Shown: positions 5,880 through 9,460 of the stretch, in pieces | Layout: the number at the start of each line of letters is the position of its first letter | How positions within the stretch are numbered: position 1 is the stretch's first letter | Assembly (NCBI GenBank): GCA_900545995.1 | Contig: URBM01000075.1 | Coordinates: 1 to 9,460, forward strand | DNA length: 9,460 nt | Source: an uncultured Collinsella sp. | GTDB lineage: Bacteria > Actinomycetota > Coriobacteriia > Coriobacteriales > Coriobacteriaceae | Direction of reading: 5' to 3' | The notes under the pieces: generated by a model | What the model was told of the DNA's origin: nothing | The model's database searches: none | Seen by the model: only the letters and a program-made list of their open reading frames with translations | Position numbers and translations under genes: made by a program

Positions 5880-7886
5880 TTATGCGAACTGGCTCAGATA
5901 GAGGTCGGCGTAGGCACCCTCGGCAGCCAGCAGCTCCTTATGCGTGCCCTGCTCGATAATGTTGCCGTGATCCATGACCAAGATCAGGTCGGCGTCCACG
6001 ATCGTCGACAGGCGGTGCGCGATCACAAAGCTCGTGCGCCCGCGCATGAGCGCGTCCATGGCACGACCGATGGCAAGCTCGGTACGCGTATCCACGCTTG
6101 AGGTCGCCTCGTCCAGGATGAGAATCGCCGGGTTATTGAGCAGCACGCGTGCGATGGTCAGCAGCTGACGCTGGCCCTGGCTGATGCTCTCGGCATCGTT
6201 GGCCACGCGCGTGTCGTAGCCCTGCGGCATGGTGCGCACAAAGAAGTCGACCTGCGCGGCACGAGCGGCCGCGACAATCTCCTCGCGCGTCGCCTCGGGG
6301 CAGCCGTAGGCGATGTTTTCGGCAATCGTGCCATCGAACAGCCAGGCGTCCTGCAGCACCATGCCAAACTGCTGCCGTAGCTCGCCGCGGTCCATGCGGC
6401 TCGTATCCACGCCGTCGAGCGTAATACGCCCGCCGTCAATCTCGTAGAAGCGCATGAGCAGGTTGATGAGCGTCGTCTTGCCCGCGCCCGTGGTTCCCAC
6501 CACGGCAATCTTCTGGCCCGGCTCGGCGGTAAACGACACGTCGCGCATAAGCGGCTTGTCGGGCGAATAACCAAAGCGCACATGCTCAAAGGAGACGCGG
6601 CCCTCCACGCGACCCGGCAGCTTGGCGGCCTTGTCCGGCAGCGAATCGGCCTCCATCTCGGGCTCATCGAGCAGGTCGAACACGCGCTCTGCACTCGCCA
6701 GCGCGCTCTGCAGCGAGTTGAAGGTAAACGACAACTGCGTCATGGGCTCGGACGCCTCGTAGATAAACTGGAAGAACGCCTGGAACACGCCGACGGTCAC
6801 GTGACCGGCAACCAGCATGCTGCAGCCCACAAGCGCAATAACGATCTGCGCCAAACGGCCGATAAAGCGCACCGCGGGGCCAACAGCGTTGATCATAAAG
6901 TCGGCCTTGGTGCTCACACGAGCCAGTTCCTTCGAAGCCTCGTGCACCTCAGCGGAGCTCTGACGCTCGCGGTTAAACGCGCGAATCACCAGACGGCCCG
7001 AATAGCCTTCCTCGACCGCACTCGTAATCTTGGACACCCACTCCTGGCGCTCGCCCGTCACATCGTGTGTGCGGCGCGAGACGACCTTCGTCACCAGCAG
7101 CGACAGTGCCGTAAAGAACAGAAAGACGAGCGTAAGCTGCACGCTGAACACGAACATCACGCTCACAGCACCAACAACCGTGCCGATCGACACGAGCAGC
7201 TGCAGCAATCCGCGCTGCATGCTCTCGGACATCTTGTCCAAGTCGTTGGTCGCGCGGCTGACGACCTCACCGGGACGATGCGCATCAAAGAAAGCGAGCG
7301 GCAGACGATTGAGCTTTTGGGCGATGCGGTTACGCAGACGCAGGTTGAGGCGTTCGGCCACGCTCGACATCAAAAAGCTCTGGAGCGCGTAGAACGAGGC
7401 AGCGGCCGTCCAAATCATAAAGTAGATGAAGATGGTCCTGCCGCAATTCTCCCAGGTGATGTTGAAGGTGGTGTCGTTGGCAAACGCCACCTGAATGTGG
7501 CCCCACAGCTCATCGATCACACGGGCGCTATATGCCGGCGCAGCGGTGTTAAAGATGGCATAGAACACAATGCTCGCGAACACGATATAGAAGCGCCAAT
7601 GGTCGCCGGCAGCCTCGCTCCACAGGCGGCGCACCGTCGCCCAGGTGTCGCGGGGTTTCTCGTCTTCGTCTTCGTCGTCCACGTCGCGCATACGCTCTGC
7701 CTCAGCGCGAGCGCGCTCGTCCTCGGCGCGCTCGTTTTCCTCGTAGAGCGCTTGGCGGCGAGCCTCGCGCTCGGCTGCAGCCTTGGCGGCGTCATCCAGC
7801 TCGGTCGACGCGGCAGCCGTTTCCTCGACCAGTCCCGCGGCAGCGGCGTCATCAACGCCGCCCTGCTTCTTGAGCTCCTCGGTCAT
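5880..7886 (-). CDS. ABC exporter half-transporter, catalytic-site subunit
   Basis: This 668-residue protein has one transmembrane domain (about 97-400) followed by one ATPase domain (about 428-665), the architecture of B-type multidrug/lipid exporters. Walker A GTTGAGKTT is at 464-472, Q-loop Q512, Walker B ILILDEATSS at 588-597 with catalytic E593, and H-loop H624. The signature motif is degenerate, ISQGQ (568-572) instead of LSGGQ. That fits a heterodimer in which this subunit supplies the working Walker motifs, while its signature faces the dead site of the partner encoded just upstream. Residues 1-80 form an unusual Ala/Glu/Arg-rich tail ending in the acidic run DVDDEDEDEKP. ATG 7886 is preferred: GGAGG lies eight bases upstream, whereas GTG 7895 overlaps that motif. 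One base separates this ATG from the stop of the preceding gene. The substrate is unknown. Confidence 0.93.
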   Translation of the reverse strand: MTEELKKQGGVDDAAAAGLVEETAAASTELDDAAKAAAEREARRQALYEENERAEDERARAEAERMRDVDDEDEDEKPRDTWATVRRLWSEAAGDHWRFYIVFASIVFYAIFNTAAPAYSARVIDELWGHIQVAFANDTTFNITWENCGRTIFIYFMIWTAAASFYALQSFLMSSVAERLNLRLRNRIAQKLNRLPLAFFDAHRPGEVVSRATNDLDKMSESMQRGLLQLLVSIGTVVGAVSVMFVFSVQLTLVFLFFTALSLLVTKVVSRRTHDVTGERQEWVSKITSAVEEGYSGRLVIRAFNRERQSSAEVHEASKELARVSTKADFMINAVGPAVRFIGRLAQIVIALVGCSMLVAGHVTVGVFQAFFQFIYEASEPMTQLSFTFNSLQSALASAERVFDLLDEPEMEADSLPDKAAKLPGRVEGRVSFEHVRFGYSPDKPLMRDVSFTAEPGQKIAVVGTTGAGKTTLINLLMRFYEIDGGRITLDGVDTSRMDRGELRQQFGMVLQDAWLFDGTIAENIAYGCPEATREEIVAAARAAQVDFFVRTMPQGYDTRVANDAESISQGQRQLLTIARVLLNNPAILILDEATSSVDTRTELAIGRAMDALMRGRTSFVIAHRLSTIVDADLILVMDHGNIIEQGTHKELLAAEGAYADLYLSQFA

Positions 7887-7887
7887 G

Positions 7888-9460
7888 CTACTCACCTCCC
7901 TTCATCTGCGATTCCGCGATGGCGCGGTACACCTCGCAGGTTTCCATAAGCTCGCCATGCGTGCCCAGACCCACAACCTCGCCATCCTTGAGCACGACGA
8001 TCTGGTCGGCGTGCAAGATCGTCGAGATGCGCTGCGCGATGATGAGCACCGCAGCGTCACGCGTCTCGTCTTGCAATGCATGGCGCAGGGCGGCATCGGT
8101 CTTAAAGTCCAGGGCCGAAAAACTGTCATCGAAGATATATAGATCGGCATGCTTCATGAGCGCACGGGCGATTGCCAAACGCTGGCGCTGGCCGCCCGAA
8201 AAGTTCGTACCGCCCTGGGCAACCGGGGTATCGAGCCCCTGCGGTTGGTCGAGTACAAAGGTGCTCTGGGCAACCTCAAGCGCGTGGAGCATGTCGCCCT
8301 CGGTCGCGCCTTCGTTACCAAAGCGAAGGTTGCTCGCCACCGTGCCCGAGAACAGCCACGCCTTCTGCGGCACATAGGCAATGCGCCCGCGGATTTCGTC
8401 TTGCGTAAGCTCGCGCAGGTCCACACCATTCAGGCGAATGGAGCCCTTGGTGGCATCGTGGAAGCGCAGCAGAAGCTTTGCCACCGTCGATTTGCCCGAG
8501 CCTGTCGAGCCAACGATCGCAGTCGTCTGACCGCGATGGCAGGCAAAGCTCAGGTCGCACAGGGTGTCCTCGTCGGCATCGTCAAAGCGAAACGACATGT
8601 GGTCGAACACGGCCACCGCATCGGCTTCGTCTTGGGGCTCGCGCGCCCCGTCATCCAGCGTGCGCTCGCCATCGACGATGCTCGGCTCAATCTCCAACAC
8701 CTGCTGCGCACGGTTCAGGCACGCGGCAGCACGCGGAAGCGTCAGCACCACCATCTGGGCCATCATCACAAAGAACAGGATCAGAATTGCATACTCCAGC
8801 ACCGCCGAGATACTCGCAATCTGCATGGCGTGGGCGCCTACGCGGTTGCCGCCCACCCACAGCACCGCCACCTCGGCGATGTTCATCAAAAAGAAGCTGG
8901 AGCTGTCGAGGCCCACAAACAGGTGGTTGACCTTGATGGCGTTGGCGGCGTAGTCGCTAAACACCTCGTCCAGGCGCCGCTCCTCGTGACGCTCCTTGTT
9001 AAACGCACGGATGACGCGCACGCCCACGATGTTTTCGCGCAGCACCACGTTCATGCGGTCGATAAAGCTCTGCAAGCGCATAAAGATCGGAGCCGCGTTG
9101 GCAACCGTAAAGACCGCCGCCACCAGCACAATCGCAACGACTACGCCCAGAAGCGTGCCCATGGCGGGATCGATAAACCAGGCGAAGATGATGCCCGCCA
9201 CCGCCAAAAACGGCACGGGCAGCACCAGCTGAATCGTCTGCAGAATCGCTTGCTGAATCACGTTGATGTCGTTGAGCGAGCGCGTGATCATCGATCCGGT
9301 GCCAAAGCGCTCAAAATCGCTGGCCGCGAGCTCGAGCGATTTGTCGTACACGGCATTGCGGATATCGCAAGCCACGTTGGCGGCCAGGCGCGCCGAAAGA
9401 TAGCAGCCCAGCACCGTGCCGCCGCTAGCCATGCTGGTCGCGATAAACATGTATAGGCCG
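7888..9460 (-). CDS. ABC exporter half-transporter, degenerate-site subunit (5' end outside window)
   Basis: The visible 523 codons are the C-terminal part of a B-type exporter subunit: most of the transmembrane domain, then the ATPase domain. The frame stays open past the ATG at 9450 to the window edge, and that ATG lies inside the membrane domain, so the start is missing. Counting from that ATG, Walker A GSTGSGKST is at 314-322, Q-loop Q362, and a canonical FSGGQ signature at 417-421. Walker B reads LYIFDDSFSALD, with D442 in place of the catalytic Glu, and the H-loop His is replaced by Q473. These two changes mark a degenerate ATP site, as in known heterodimeric exporters such as TM287/288 and BmrCD. 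Its intact signature would complete the active site of the downstream partner. The two genes form an operon with one base between stop and start. Confidence 0.94.
   Translation of the reverse strand, partial: GLYMFIATSMASGGTVLGCYLSARLAANVACDIRNAVYDKSLELAASDFERFGTGSMITRSLNDINVIQQAILQTIQLVLPVPFLAVAGIIFAWFIDPAMGTLLGVVVAIVLVAAVFTVANAAPIFMRLQSFIDRMNVVLRENIVGVRVIRAFNKERHEERRLDEVFSDYAANAIKVNHLFVGLDSSSFFLMNIAEVAVLWVGGNRVGAHAMQIASISAVLEYAILILFFVMMAQMVVLTLPRAAACLNRAQQVLEIEPSIVDGERTLDDGAREPQDEADAVAVFDHMSFRFDDADEDTLCDLSFACHRGQTTAIVGSTGSGKSTVAKLLLRFHDATKGSIRLNGVDLRELTQDEIRGRIAYVPQKAWLFSGTVASNLRFGNEGATEGDMLHALEVAQSTFVLDQPQGLDTPVAQGGTNFSGGQRQRLAIARALMKHADLYIFDDSFSALDFKTDAALRHALQDETRDAAVLIIAQRISTILHADQIVVLKDGEVVGLGTHGELMETCEVYRAIAESQMKGGE
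7891..7900 (-). promoter_or_regulatory. Ribosome binding site that sets the start of the second ABC gene
   Basis: The minus strand reads GGGAGGTGAG here, a near-perfect Shine-Dalgarno sequence within the last codons of the upstream ABC gene and eight bases before ATG 7886. It implies tightly coupled translation of the pair. Confidence 0.85.

Noticed and set aside
7887..7895. GTG 7895 as start of the downstream ABC gene
   Set aside because: This GTG is part of the Shine-Dalgarno sequence itself; ATG 7886 is correctly spaced.
9448..9450. ATG 9450 as the start of the upstream ABC subunit
   Set aside because: The frame is open to the window edge, and the codon lies within the membrane domain, lacking the first transmembrane segments.
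6582..9456. Two long plus-strand open frames (6582-7949 and 8149-9456)
   Set aside because: Both are antisense shadows of the ABC subunits; they are rich in His, Arg and Ala with no domain pattern.

Overview
This looks like an ordinary chromosomal stretch from a high-GC Gram-positive bacterium. Codons strongly prefer G or C in the third position. Strong Shine-Dalgarno sequences precede most genes, and GTG serves as a start. The gene types (TadA, glycerate kinase, LemA, DedA, CysE/EpsC-type serine acetyltransferase, BcaT-type aminotransferase, heterodimeric ABC exporter) would fit a Coriobacteriia gut actinobacterium such as Collinsella. That placement is an inference from overall feel, not from a marker gene.

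Layout from left to right. Positions 1-1153 (minus strand) hold one open frame that begins as a complete tRNA adenosine deaminase (TadA) and runs without a stop into the N-terminal half of a glycerate kinase, which leaves the window at position 1. Divergent from it is a tRNA-Ser(UGA) gene with encoded CCA (1205-1294). Three bases further on is the stop codon of a convergent TetR-type regulator (1298-1888, minus). The tetR-lemA divergent gap holds an inverted repeat on top of the likely lemA -10 box. lemA (2092-2643, plus) ends in a strong intrinsic terminator, followed by a second large hairpin that serves the convergent gene ilvE (2854-3906, minus; branched-chain aminotransferase). ilvE has a leader of about 150 nt. 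A dedA membrane protein gene (4205-4843, minus) with its own terminator comes next, divergent from cysE (5067-5771, plus; serine acetyltransferase, GTG start). A bidirectional-looking terminator and a short imperfect palindrome separate cysE from two ABC exporter half-transporter genes on the minus strand (5880-7886 and 7888-9460+), the second of which is cut by the window end.

Most genes here are single transcription units in housekeeping metabolism: tRNA modification, amino-acid synthesis and envelope lipid-carrier handling. The only clear operon is the ABC pair, whose subunits carry complementary defects in their ATP sites, as expected for an asymmetric heterodimer.

No CRISPR array, insertion sequence, phage gene or evident new defence system is present. 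The most unusual item is the TadA-glycerate kinase fusion with its Ala/His/Cys-rich linker. Next are the inverted repeat between tetR and lemA and the acidic N-terminal tail on one ABC subunit.
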